Assembly: GCF_000209165.1 (NCBI RefSeq)
Contig: NC_009042.1
Location: forward strand, 186,001 to 250,000
From: Scheffersomyces stipitis CBS 6054
Taxonomy: Eukaryota; Ascomycota; Pichiomycetes; Serinales; Debaryomycetaceae
Reading direction: 5' to 3'
Length of the DNA stretch: 64,000 nt
Part shown: positions 29,253 through 38,198 of the stretch, piece after piece
How positions within the stretch are numbered: the first letter of the stretch is position 1
Layout: every line of letters begins with the position of its first letter
The notes under the pieces: model-generated
Databases searched by the model: none
What the model was told of the DNA's origin: nothing
The model's input: only the letters and a program-made list of their open reading frames with translations
Position numbers and translations under genes: made by a program

Positions 29253-30914
29253 ATGGCTCTTACATGGACAAAGAGGAACGACTCAGATCGTCTGTCTGTT
29301 GTTTCCTCTGAAAAGAAAGAACAAGTCACCGTTATCAATACGGAAATCAATGACTTAGAATCTTCAAGCTCAGAAAATGAAGACCATATCTTCCAAGACC
29401 CTATTATCGCTGAACACTATAAACAACTTTATGAAGAAACCCAGTACGAGTGTCGTCATCACTTTGATCCAGAGTTTACTTGGACTGCAGAAGAAGAGAA
29501 GAAGGTAGTCAGAAAAAGTGACTGGTATGTCACTCTCTGGGCTTTGATCATGTTTACTGCGTTAGATTTTGATAGAGGAAACATGTCTCAAGCTCTCTCG
29601 GACAACTTTCTTACTGATATTGGTATTGATACAAATCAAATGAATCTTGGTAGTACTATCAATCTTATTTGCTTCTTGAGTGCTGAATTGCCTTCGCAGT
29701 TAATCTCCAAGAAGATTGGTGCTGATGTCTGGATTCCAATGCAAATGATCTTGTGGTCGGTTGTGTCGATGTCACAATTTGCTATTAAAGACGCTCGTGG
29801 TTTCTATGCCACCAGAGCCCTTTTAGGTGCTTTACAAGGTGGTTTCATTTGTGATGTTTGTCTCTGGATGAGCTATTTCTTTACTTCTAAAGAATTGCCT
29901 TTGAGGTTGGCTATTTTCTATATTGCCAATCCCATGACTGTTGTCTGGTCCAGTTTGCTTGCTTTTGCTTTATTGAAGGTCAAGACAGATTCCACTCCTG
30001 AAAGTTGGAGATGGTTGTTCTTAATTGAAGGTGCTTTCACATTGGTGGTTGGAATTGCTGCTTTTTTCAAGATGCCTGCCTCTTCTGTGCAAACGAAGGC
30101 TTGGTACAGAAAGAAGGGTTGGTATACTGACAGAGAGGAGAAGATTGTTGTCAATAGGGTGTTGAGAGATGATCCTGAAAAGGGAAGTATGCACAATCGT
30201 GAACCTGTTGGTCCAAAAGAATTACTCACAGCTGTTTTCGATGTGAATCTTTTACCAATTTATATTATCCGTATTCTTGGTGATATCGGAACTGCACCAA
30301 TTTCAAGTTATCTTCAGTTGGTTCTTAGAGGTATGGGTTATTCAACCTTCAAAACAAATGCTTTAACTATTCCTTACAACTTAATTTCTGTTGTAACTTT
30401 GGTGTTCACTGGTTGGCTCACCGAAAAAGTGAAGAGTAGAGCATTTGTAATTGCAACCACTCCTATTTGGATTCTCGCTGGTCTTTTCCCATTGAGATTT
30501 TGGCCCAATGCACAAAAAGATATCTGGGGTACATTTGCACTTTTAACAGTTCTTCTTGGTCACTCGCCGGTATGTCACATCACTATTTCTTGGTGTTCTG
30601 CAAATTCCAATGGTGTTAGGAGTAGAGCAGTTTCGGCAGCTGTCGTCAATATTGTCTCACAAGCAGCTTCAATTATTTCTGCTAACATCTATAGAAAAGA
30701 TGATGCACCACTTTATCATCGTGGTAACACTGATCTTATCGGTATTGCATTTGGAGCTCTATTTGCCTGTATCCTTGCCAGACAGTATTATATCTGGATT
30801 AATAAAAATAGAGAGAAGAAGTGGAATGCCATGACTATTGAGGAAAGGGAAGAATACTTGCGTAATCCTCCTCATGATGGTAACAAGAGATTAGATTTCA
30901 GATTCGTATACTGA
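29253..30914 (+). CDS. SOA1: SOA1-like sulfonate transporter (DAL5 subfamily, MFS)
   Basis: 553 residues from ATG at 29253. Anion:cation symporter branch of the major facilitator superfamily with about 12 helices. It matches what I recall of S. cerevisiae Soa1 (YIL166C) at many points: FDPEFTWTAEEEKKVVRKSD just before the first helix, LSAELPSQLISKKIGADVWI, RALLGALQGGFICDVCLWMS, EEKIVVNRVLRDDPEKGSM in the central loop, and the C-terminal KKWNAMTIEEREEYLR and KRLDFRFVY. Soa1 imports sulfonates, sulfate, sulfite and thiosulfate at the plasma membrane. Its pairing with the JLP1-like dioxygenase gives uptake plus desulfonation. DAL5-type allantoate permeases are the alternative reading. Confidence 0.85.
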   Translation: MALTWTKRNDSDRLSVVSSEKKEQVTVINTEINDLESSSSENEDHIFQDPIIAEHYKQLYEETQYECRHHFDPEFTWTAEEEKKVVRKSDWYVTLWALIMFTALDFDRGNMSQALSDNFLTDIGIDTNQMNLGSTINLICFLSAELPSQLISKKIGADVWIPMQMILWSVVSMSQFAIKDARGFYATRALLGALQGGFICDVCLWMSYFFTSKELPLRLAIFYIANPMTVVWSSLLAFALLKVKTDSTPESWRWLFLIEGAFTLVVGIAAFFKMPASSVQTKAWYRKKGWYTDREEKIVVNRVLRDDPEKGSMHNREPVGPKELLTAVFDVNLLPIYIIRILGDIGTAPISSYLQLVLRGMGYSTFKTNALTIPYNLISVVTLVFTGWLTEKVKSRAFVIATTPIWILAGLFPLRFWPNAQKDIWGTFALLTVLLGHSPVCHITISWCSANSNGVRSRAVSAAVVNIVSQAASIISANIYRKDDAPLYHRGNTDLIGIAFGALFACILARQYYIWINKNREKKWNAMTIEEREEYLRNPPHDGNKRLDFRFVY

Positions 30915-31087
30915 TTTTACAAGATCTTAAGAACAATATTGACGATAAATTTCTTCTTATATGGACAAGGGTGTCCAACTTATTTTACTTAAACTTATTA
31001 TTTAGATATTTTATTCATCTGAACTCAAATATAAATTGCTGCGAAATATTTGCGAGTTGCTATCAATATTAGCTGAACATAAATAAA

Positions 31088-31287
31088 ATGGCACAATTGA
31101 AAGTAAATTCATTGAATTTTTGCACAAAGGATGTAAGTTTCCAGTTTGCCCCAGAATTTCTTGTAATACCTTCTAATCACTATATCAATATATTAAGGAA
31201 TTATATATGTTTATATTGCAGAATCAACTCTTGAATTTACAAAAAGATGTCCAAATGATGAAACTTCACTACAAGACAAAATTGTAA
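31088..31287 (+). CDS. Possible tiny spliced gene (36 codons), weak
   Basis: ATG at 31088 opens 15 codons (MAQLKVNSLNFCTKD) ending exactly at GTAAGT (31133). An acceptor TATATTGCAG ends at 31221, giving an 89-nt intron with CTAAT as possible branch site. Exon 2 continues in frame (NQLLNLQKDVQMMKLHYKTK, Leu) to TAA at 31285-31287. The combined peptide looks like a short helix. Splice signals are plausible but short, and I know no homologue. Listed only so that it is not lost. Confidence 0.15.
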
Positions 31288-31486
31288 GATTAGTGTAATG
31301 TAAGAGGGTAATCAGTATTGTGGAAACGAATAGAAACTTTTCAGATTGAATTAAAAGTAAATCTGGTGAAATGTCTCTATACTGTCAATTGTTGTTTTTC
31401 CACCTATCTGCAGAGTCCATAAATCTTCTCATAATCTCTTCTTTTTTGAAGAAATGGCATGTATTACGACCCAATGTAGCATATAA

Positions 31487-31526
31487 ATCACGTGCAGTAC
31501 TGCACGTGATGTAAATACACGTGATG
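31487..31526. promoter_or_regulatory. Cluster of three CACGTG E-boxes, two in a 24-bp perfect palindrome
   Basis: ATCACGTGCAGT at 31487-31498 is followed directly by its reverse complement at 31499-31510, a perfect 24-bp palindrome with two CACGTG cores, and TACACGTGATG follows with a third. Cbf1 and other bHLH factors bind TCACGTGA. The cluster lies 46-85 bases upstream of tRNA-Val and between two convergent protein genes, so it has no obvious mRNA promoter to serve. Confidence 0.7.
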
Positions 31527-31571
31527 TTCAAATGAAAAAATGAAATTTTGTCGAGTTATTTTCAAGAAATT

Positions 31572-31643
31572 GGTTCCATGGTCTAGCGGTATGACGTCTC
31601 TCTCACTCAGAGAAGGTCACGAGTTCGATCCTCGTTGGGATCA
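31572..31643 (+). tRNA. tRNA-Val(CAC)
   Basis: 72 nt, no intron. Acceptor stem GGTTCCA pairs with TGGGATC (two G-U type pairs), discriminator A. A-box TGGTCTAGCGGT and B-box GAGTTCGATCC are present. The anticodon stem TCTCT/AGAGA is perfect and the loop CTCACTC gives anticodon CAC. The D-arm and T-arm resemble yeast tRNA-Val. A Glu(CUC) reading would need a broken anticodon stem and is rejected. Confidence 0.93.
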
Positions 31644-31647
31644 TTTC

Positions 31648-31658
31648 TTTTTTTTTTT
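31648..31658 (+). terminator. Pol III terminator of tRNA-Val
   Basis: Eleven consecutive T starting five bases after the tRNA end. Confidence 0.85.
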
Positions 31659-31779
31659 GCACCCATTACATTTTACTCTTGAAGTAATCTAAATTAACGT
31701 ATATGTTTAAAAGTTTATTAAATTTAATAAATTTATTATCCTAAAATAAATAGCTAGTATACAAATGAAATGAAATGGA

Positions 31780-32847
31780 TTACAACTTCGAGGATTGTCT
31801 GGCAAGCAACTGCTTGAAACCTACGAGATCCTTCGTTGTAGAGCAGGAGCCCCCACAGACAACAATTACGACAATGTCATCTTGCTTGAGATGGGAAAAG
31901 TTCTTGTACAACAAGTCTAACTTGTTGTAAACAACAGATAGGGCTGCACCGCATGCAGGTTCTACTACTTTTCCAAAGTTGTCGTAGTACTGGACACATC
32001 CTCTCAAGGCATCGACATCATCTATCAATTCGAGCTTGGTAGTGATACCGTCTTCTACAGTTTTGTAATTGCTCAAGGATTGCGATGTAGTATAGGAGCA
32101 TGCCAAGGAAGTAGCCAAAGACTTGACTGATTTGAGGGTGATCAATTTGTTGGCTCTGACACTTTCAGCAAGAGTTGGAGCTTCGTTGGTTTCTATTAAA
32201 AGAATTTCCAGGTCTTTGAGACTGTTTCTCTTCATTCCTTCATAAATACCATTGTACAAACCTCCACCACCACAGGAGCAAACGAAACCCTTGATATGTT
32301 TGACTTCAGCCTTGGACACTTCTTGGACAACTTCGTCTACCAAGGTAGCATGTCCCTGCCAGATCAAAGGGTTGTTAAATGGGTGGCAGTATATAGCAGT
32401 GGTTTTTTCTGTGTCGATAGAGTTGATTAAGTTCTGCAAGTGTTGGTCAGCTTCGTTAATGTTGTTGCCGAACAAAATAATGTCTGCGCCGTAGCTAATG
32501 AGCTTTTCTCTGACTGCAACTTTGGAAATGACCGGAAGTACTACCGTACACTTAACATTGTAGAAATGAGCCAGGTAAGCAGCAGCCAAACCGGCGTTAC
32601 CACCACTGGATGCAAAAACATGGATATCTGCCCTCTTTCTGTCTTTCTGGGCTATCGCAATAGATTTCTCGATCAAATGACCAATGCCTCTTAATTTGAA
32701 GCTACCAGATGGCTGCTCCAATTCATTTTTGAACATGATACGACATGGTGGCCGCAAGGGCAATTTGTGGGTGACCTCTGTAAGCGTGGTTTGGACGTAG
32801 GGATGGGACAATCCGGACGATTGCAAATCTAACGAGGTTGAAGACAT
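31780..32847 (-). CDS. CHA1: CHA1-like L-serine/L-threonine dehydratase
   Basis: 355 residues from ATG at 32847. Fold-type II PLP enzyme: Lys51 in EQPSGSFKLRGIGHL is the Schiff-base lysine, SSGGNAGLAAAYLA binds substrate and cofactor, CSCGGGGLYNGI binds the PLP phosphate, and VVCGGSCSTTKDL closes the active site. Length fits the catabolic dehydratases (about 330-360 residues) and there is no regulatory ACT-like domain, unlike biosynthetic Ilv1. Cha1 turns serine and threonine into pyruvate and 2-oxobutyrate so that they serve as nitrogen sources, and is induced by them through Cha4. It is probably cytosolic; no presequence is obvious. Confidence 0.9.
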   Translation of the reverse strand: MSSTSLDLQSSGLSHPYVQTTLTEVTHKLPLRPPCRIMFKNELEQPSGSFKLRGIGHLIEKSIAIAQKDRKRADIHVFASSGGNAGLAAAYLAHFYNVKCTVVLPVISKVAVREKLISYGADIILFGNNINEADQHLQNLINSIDTEKTTAIYCHPFNNPLIWQGHATLVDEVVQEVSKAEVKHIKGFVCSCGGGGLYNGIYEGMKRNSLKDLEILLIETNEAPTLAESVRANKLITLKSVKSLATSLACSYTTSQSLSNYKTVEDGITTKLELIDDVDALRGCVQYYDNFGKVVEPACGAALSVVYNKLDLLYKNFSHLKQDDIVVIVVCGGSCSTTKDLVGFKQLLARQSSKL

Positions 32848-34696
32848 TATAGATAGAAGCAGCAGCTAAAAAATAATTATGCAATTAATCCGAAACTAGC
32901 TTATCTAATTTTCTGTTGAAGAACAATCTACGACCAATCCTGGAAACTGGCCAAACAAATTGGCAATTTAAGTTGAAGTCAAAAACCAGATATTACCCTG
33001 GCATTATATAAACTGGCCAATCTCCCCATCTCATCCCCTACCAAAAAAATTGTGTGGAAGGAAACTTTTATGTATGGCATTATGAACTCGGTTAGAGAAG
33101 GGATTGAGATCCGCTGCCTGACTTCGGTGTGCAGCCGTTGGGGAGGTGACTCCGCGCCTAGTTAAAAGAGCCACTCCTGACTCGGGCGCGTGACTCCGCT
33201 GGGAGATGCCTCAAGGTTCCGGGGCTGCTATCCAGATGTGCCACACAGAAGACCAGGATGCCCGCCTGGCTGAGGCAAGGAGGCTGCAACTCGGTGTTCT
33301 ACCTCCGCCTGAAGAACAGATTCTTTCTGCTTAACTATGGGCATTTCAAAGATTTTCGGGGTTACTCGAGTCGAAAAAAATCCATAAGGCAGACACAATT
33401 CGGGGTCGTAGGTTTTTCCGTGGACATAATACTTCTAGTCTTGCAAGACACAGACATTCTATATTTATCTTGAATAATTAAATCTACTGCTATCTGAGCT
33501 CTGCAAAAATCTGCTCTCTCTGTCTGTTATCTTTTTTTCATTTATCATTTTGCACAATTTTCTCATTGTAAAGGAGATTTTTCTCGCGTTATCGGAAACT
33601 GCTGGCAAGGAATTTCTTCAGGCTGACCAAATCGAAAGTGTCGCTTAACGCATAGAACTCTTCTATTCCACCGTTTCCGTTTCCTCATAGGCGAGCCAGC
33701 ACGGTCACTTCGTCGGGTGCCATTTGTCTCTGCCCAATCCTGTATTTATCATCAGACATGTCGAGGAAACCTCAACCCCGCAAAAGTGTCATCTCGATGA
33801 CAGCTCCCGAATGGGGAAAGTTCATATTGATCTTTCTGTTTCAAACGAGCTGAATGAGTAATTTTGGCACTTCAAACCAGCTGTAGATGACTTGCTGGGT
33901 CACCAGAAAATACATGCAGATTTGCCCCGGTCGGACTAAGACAAACGACGACTCCAAACCTCAATGGTGATCGCGGGAATGCTGGCTACACCACACGCAA
34001 GAACAGATTTACTAACACTGGAAATTAGGGCAACTTCTACCATTCTTCAGAATAGCGTATCCAGAGAACTGCGATAATTTATCCGGTCGAATAATGACCG
34101 TCCTCAGACAGAAAATAAGTATACTAGGTGGCCCACATTAGTTGACGTATAGACCCCGACATTGCTGCAGGACCAGGCAGATGTTCCGGATTTACCGTCC
34201 CAAATAGGCAATCATCTCACAACGTTTTTGAAAACGTTGTCTGGAGCAATTTGCATTCTTTTCAAAGCTCTTTAAATCACGAAAAGCGTGGCCATAATCT
34301 TTTTCGTTCTTTCCAAACAATACAAAGCTTCCTCAGTGATAGAAACAAACGATTGAAGGCTCAAGAGTCTGAGATCTGAGCAGAAAAAGAAACCATTTCA
34401 CATTAATAGGCTCCCCACAATTACGCATTCATAATAACTTCATGATCCCATATTCATTCATTTCAGCAACTGGAAATTGACAGAGCATTGACAAAATCAT
34501 TTTTCTTTGACATTTCTATCAACCTGGACTGAATCCAAGCATATTCACGTAGGTAAATCTTTTCTCTCTTTAATAACATCAAAAGCACCAAAAGTTCAAT
34601 CCAATCAAAATCATTTCATTCATATTACTTCAAATATCATAAGTTCAACATTGCTACCTACAATAGTGCTATACAATCTATATATTCGATAGTGTT
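32848..34696. other. Long divergent intergenic region with a GC-rich island
   Basis: 1.85 kb. Positions about 33090-33320 are clearly richer in G+C than the surroundings and contain short direct repeats. The remainder is unremarkable; the 71-codon frame at 33258-33473 does not look like protein. No RNA family was recognised in the island. Confidence 0.5.
33147..33196. promoter_or_regulatory. Three TGACTC cores upstream of the CHA1-like gene
   Basis: TGACTC at 33147-33152, 33178-33183 and 33191-33196; the first and third sit in the direct repeat GTGACTCCGC. TGACTC is the core of Gcn4-type sites (TGACTCA), though the final A is missing in all three. They lie 300-350 bases upstream of the CHA1-like start. 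Amino-acid control is the inference. Confidence 0.35.
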
Positions 34697-35800
34697 ATGG
34701 CATCTCCAATATTCATCTCAAATCCATCGGAGTCTTTCTCCATAAGCATAGTGCTAAGAGGAATACAGCTTGGGTACTTAAGCACGTACCGATGCCTACA
34801 GAACCCTCGGATATTATACCATTCCAACTTCTGGCCATCATTGATCACCATAGTTAAGTTGTCTTTGCTCCTATACATCCTTCTTAATGGGCCTCTTTTC
34901 ATCACTAAAATCTTTTTCATTTGCATCAACAGCCTCAAAATCAGCAGCATCAATAGTAAGCACATTCTTGACTTGGCAGATTATGTTCTCGAGAACATAT
35001 TCAACATCAACATTTTCTTGATCTCGTTGTACGGTTCATACTTAGATACTACAGCTGATGAGTTGTTCATGGCTAGCTTGAACTTTCTGGATTCGGTGCT
35101 TTCTTCCAGGTACTATGCTAACTTGAGTCGTTTCCAAAACGATACTGTTCGCATCAACAGTCAACAACTGGCTGGGGATACTACCTGGCAAAGAGTGCGA
35201 TTCTTGTTCAAAAGATCTAGCCACTTCAAAAACTTCTTAAACAGATACTTTCAGTACTATTTGTTCAACTTTGGGATCTTTTTGCTAATATGTTACCCGG
35301 GAAAAATGTCTACCGTAGTTCTTGGTTTGATATCATTTCAAGTTCTTTCTGATAAACTAGGAGCAGTTCCTTCTATCTTGCTTATTACATTATTGAATAT
35401 GCTTCCTTGCCACTACACGGCTCAGGTGTTGATTACTTTCTACGGTTCATCCAACTTATCCTACGACTTGCTAGCTCCTTACTTTCAGAGATTGAATATG
35501 ACCAAGTACGAAAAGAAACAATGGATAAACTCTCGGAATGGAGTGTTATTTGGCTTTGGTTTGGTAAACTACCTTATGATCAACACCTTCCCACAATTTG
35601 CCATAGTGTTATACGCTCTTGCTCAGTTGAATATGGCCTATTTGGTCACAAAAATTACAGACGTACCTCCAGATCAAGCAAATAAATTAATATCCTGGAC
35701 TTCATCTCAGCTCTTATGGAGCGATCAATACAAACTAGTTAGTGGCAAATTCATCGACGATCCGTTCGTCCCAATTCCTGGTTCATTTATTTTCAGTTAG
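34697..35800 (+). CDS. LDS/RRT8-like membrane protein (EI24-type fold)
   Basis: 367 residues from ATG at 34697, with about five hydrophobic segments. The start (VLRGIQLGYLSTYRCLQNPR followed by a helix SLITIVKLSLLLYILLN) and the end (LAPYFQRLNMTKYEKKQWINSRNGVLFGFG, then NTFPQFAIVLYALAQLNMAYLVTKITD) follow the pattern of Lds1/Lds2/Rrt8 proteins of yeast, including the GVLFGFG and YLVTKITD blocks as I remember them. Those proteins sit on lipid droplets or the ER and help build the outer spore wall. Here the family member may act in lipid-droplet or ER membranes in general. It ends 19 bases before the convergent gene at 35820. Confidence 0.5.
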   Translation: MASPIFISNPSESFSISIVLRGIQLGYLSTYRCLQNPRILYHSNFWPSLITIVKLSLLLYILLNGPLFITKIFFICINSLKISSINSKHILDLADYVLENIFNINIFLISLYGSYLDTTADELFMASLNFLDSVLSSRYYANLSRFQNDTVRINSQQLAGDTTWQRVRFLFKRSSHFKNFLNRYFQYYLFNFGIFLLICYPGKMSTVVLGLISFQVLSDKLGAVPSILLITLLNMLPCHYTAQVLITFYGSSNLSYDLLAPYFQRLNMTKYEKKQWINSRNGVLFGFGLVNYLMINTFPQFAIVLYALAQLNMAYLVTKITDVPPDQANKLISWTSSQLLWSDQYKLVSGKFIDDPFVPIPGSFIFS

Positions 35801-35819
35801 ACTCTATTAGACAAAAAGT

Positions 35820-38198
35820 TCATTTAATTGCATATATCTTGTTTCCAGTAATGAAACAATATTGAATTGTTTGAAGTAGTTGGGCAAGAATTTCACCTAT
35901 ATCCACTTCTGGCTCACCACCATCTCTGTACATGATGTAGTTGAATGTTTTCAATTCATCCTTTCGATTGTTCAATTGTAGCAAAGGAATATTGGTTAAC
36001 TTACATTTTGTCCACCTGTGGTCACTTTCCGACTTGATGAGTTCCAGCTCTCCCTCCACAGCTATGTCATTCACAGATACCGCAAACTTCTCTTCAAAAA
36101 ATTTGGATCTAATTGTAATAGTTGCTTCATCACAGATTCCTTCAAACTGCGAGCTTTCAGCTGGATCAAGTTCACGAAGTTTCTTGATGTAATTCACAAT
36201 AAGAAACTTGTCGAATTCATTCTCAAAAGCAATACCCTCCAGGTGTTTTACGTAGTTAAGAACAATCTTAATAAGATGAGCAGTCAAAAGTTTCTCTATG
36301 TGTCCGATATCCAGGATCGTCTGGTCTACTGTTTTTTTCAATAATTCATCATCGTCCTCCAACGCAATTAAGAAGTTGAATAATTGTTTTTCAAAATTAT
36401 AGCGCAACTGTAGCTGTTTTACCATGGGACTCAAGTTGAAGTTGGCAGAAAGAGAAGCCTGTAATCCTTCTTTCAGAGACGCCAATACGCTGGAGATCTC
36501 CGACATGAAGTTTTCTATCTTCACAAAGTACTTGTGTCTAAATACATCAATTTGCTGGAGATACGTATGAAGACGCTCTTTTCTATTTTCAGAGTGAAGT
36601 CCAAACAAGGGAATATCAACAAAGTGCTGAAACCATATATCATTCATCTTTGCTATTGAAGTAGAACTATCACTCAAAGTGTGCTCATCATGCGTAACAT
36701 TGTCCAACTTTATGAATGCTATTTGTATTTCACTCTGAGAAACAATTTTGTAATGGAGAACATCCTTGGGAACTATTTTGAATGCAATGGTAGCAATGTT
36801 ACCGCCTACTGTACTGGTTCCATAATTGATAAAAACCCCTTCTACTTCAGAACTTAGATAGGTTCTGAAGTCTCCGTCTTTCAGAGAATCTCCAGCATCT
36901 GTATCCTTCTTCAGAGCAGACACTTCGTCACCTCCGGGATCTTCAGCTGTCGAATTTATCAACTGAAAGGAGTATAAACTCTTAGATACAAATCCTGTCA
37001 ATGCAGCTGAAGGAGCTCCATCATTCAATGTAAATGCCGTAGTGTCCAATATGTATTTTTCGAATTTGCCGTTTTCGAAGCTAATAGTGATCAGAAGATG
37101 ATTTCCTTCCATTTGTGTTATTATACCAGTTGAAGTTGCATAATTATGCAATTTATGAACGAGTGAATTCGTTTGTACAGTTGCTTTATACTTCTTAAGT
37201 GACGTAGACAGCTTGACATCCGAAGTGACAAGACTAAGTTGCAATCTGCCAGTGGAAGTGCTGATGAATACTGATAAGCCTTCTGCGGTTACCCACTTCA
37301 CTTGGCCCCTCAAAAATCGTGAAACAGGTGCTAAAACTTTCCCCGGAGAAGAAGAGATTGTATTGGAGTCCAAATTGTAAACTACTGCGTACACATAAGC
37401 AGAGTTGTCACTATTAACCACACTGACATAGGCACTGTAGAGCAGATCGCCGAGCTTTGTCCAATCCAGCCAGCACTGCTTTATAATGTTGAAATGGGTG
37501 TTGATCTCTAGAAGAAATTTTGGACCTAGCAGACCAGCAAGAAGCTCGTAGATGAGGATATCACCATTATCATTGATTATACTGAGCAATTGTTTCTTTT
37601 CTCCCGAGTCAAAAAAAAACTCAGAAAACTCGAAATTTTTCACTTTGATCTTTCTCAATTGCTCGGAATCTACTAGAATGTCTTCCTTTTCGATTTCTAC
37701 TCCGTAATGCGCTGAAAGCTCTGCAAAGACATTCACTACTACCACATATTTGTCGATCATGCTGTTTTCTCGCCGTAAAACGACCATCTCTCCTGTATTA
37801 AAAAGAACTCCTAGGTCACAATCACGTGTGTACTCATCAATACCCGCCCAGCGATGGCTGACGATATCTGGCTCGTTGATGTTGGTAAACTGGAATGGTT
37901 CATCGCCTGTTTCTACAATGACTCTACCGAAATTTCGGATCGGCAACGTCCCGAGAACTTCCGAATGAAGTATACTGGTAACATGGTAAATGTCCCGTGG
38001 ATTAAGGATGGTGACATTGTTGACTAGGTTTATTCCCTGGTGCAAAGAAGGCAATTTGGGGTCAAGAATCGTGAGCTGGGTTCCATTATTCACCGCTAGC
38101 TGACGATTTTGAGACCATTGAAGAGGAACGCTATGTGGAAAGGACACATCAACACGCTGAACCACTAAGCTCCGAATCATTGACGCGTTAGAAGCCAT
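35820..38198 (-). CDS. Probable TFIIIC subunit (TFC8 / 90-kDa subunit-like)
   Basis: 792 residues from ATG at 38198. The opening PLQWSQNRQLAVNNGTQLTI, then DPKLP and a run of beta-rich repeats (HRWAGIDEYTRDCDLGVLFN, WLDWTKLGDLLYSAYVSVV, WVTAEGLSVFISTSTGRLQL), fits the beta-propeller of the TFIIIC delta/90-kDa subunit N-terminal domain. The middle has an acidic linker (EDPGGDEVSALKKDTDAGDS), and the C-terminal 300 residues are helical. TFIIIC binds the A and B boxes of tRNA genes and recruits TFIIIB. It is longer than S. cerevisiae Tfc8 (588 residues as I recall). Assignment rests on pattern rather than on a diagnostic motif. An unrelated WD-like protein is possible. Confidence 0.45.
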   Translation of the reverse strand: MASNASMIRSLVVQRVDVSFPHSVPLQWSQNRQLAVNNGTQLTILDPKLPSLHQGINLVNNVTILNPRDIYHVTSILHSEVLGTLPIRNFGRVIVETGDEPFQFTNINEPDIVSHRWAGIDEYTRDCDLGVLFNTGEMVVLRRENSMIDKYVVVVNVFAELSAHYGVEIEKEDILVDSEQLRKIKVKNFEFSEFFFDSGEKKQLLSIINDNGDILIYELLAGLLGPKFLLEINTHFNIIKQCWLDWTKLGDLLYSAYVSVVNSDNSAYVYAVVYNLDSNTISSSPGKVLAPVSRFLRGQVKWVTAEGLSVFISTSTGRLQLSLVTSDVKLSTSLKKYKATVQTNSLVHKLHNYATSTGIITQMEGNHLLITISFENGKFEKYILDTTAFTLNDGAPSAALTGFVSKSLYSFQLINSTAEDPGGDEVSALKKDTDAGDSLKDGDFRTYLSSEVEGVFINYGTSTVGGNIATIAFKIVPKDVLHYKIVSQSEIQIAFIKLDNVTHDEHTLSDSSTSIAKMNDIWFQHFVDIPLFGLHSENRKERLHTYLQQIDVFRHKYFVKIENFMSEISSVLASLKEGLQASLSANFNLSPMVKQLQLRYNFEKQLFNFLIALEDDDELLKKTVDQTILDIGHIEKLLTAHLIKIVLNYVKHLEGIAFENEFDKFLIVNYIKKLRELDPAESSQFEGICDEATITIRSKFFEEKFAVSVNDIAVEGELELIKSESDHRWTKCKLTNIPLLQLNNRKDELKTFNYIMYRDGGEPEVDIGEILAQLLQTIQYCFITGNKIYAIK

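Noticed and set aside
31595..31615. tRNA at 31572 read as tRNA-Glu(CUC)
   Set aside because: The CTCTCAC loop reading breaks the anticodon stem; the CAC reading gives a perfect 5-bp stem and a Val-like body.
33090..33320. RNase P or SRP RNA gene in the GC-rich island
   Set aside because: I could not find the conserved core sequences of either RNA.
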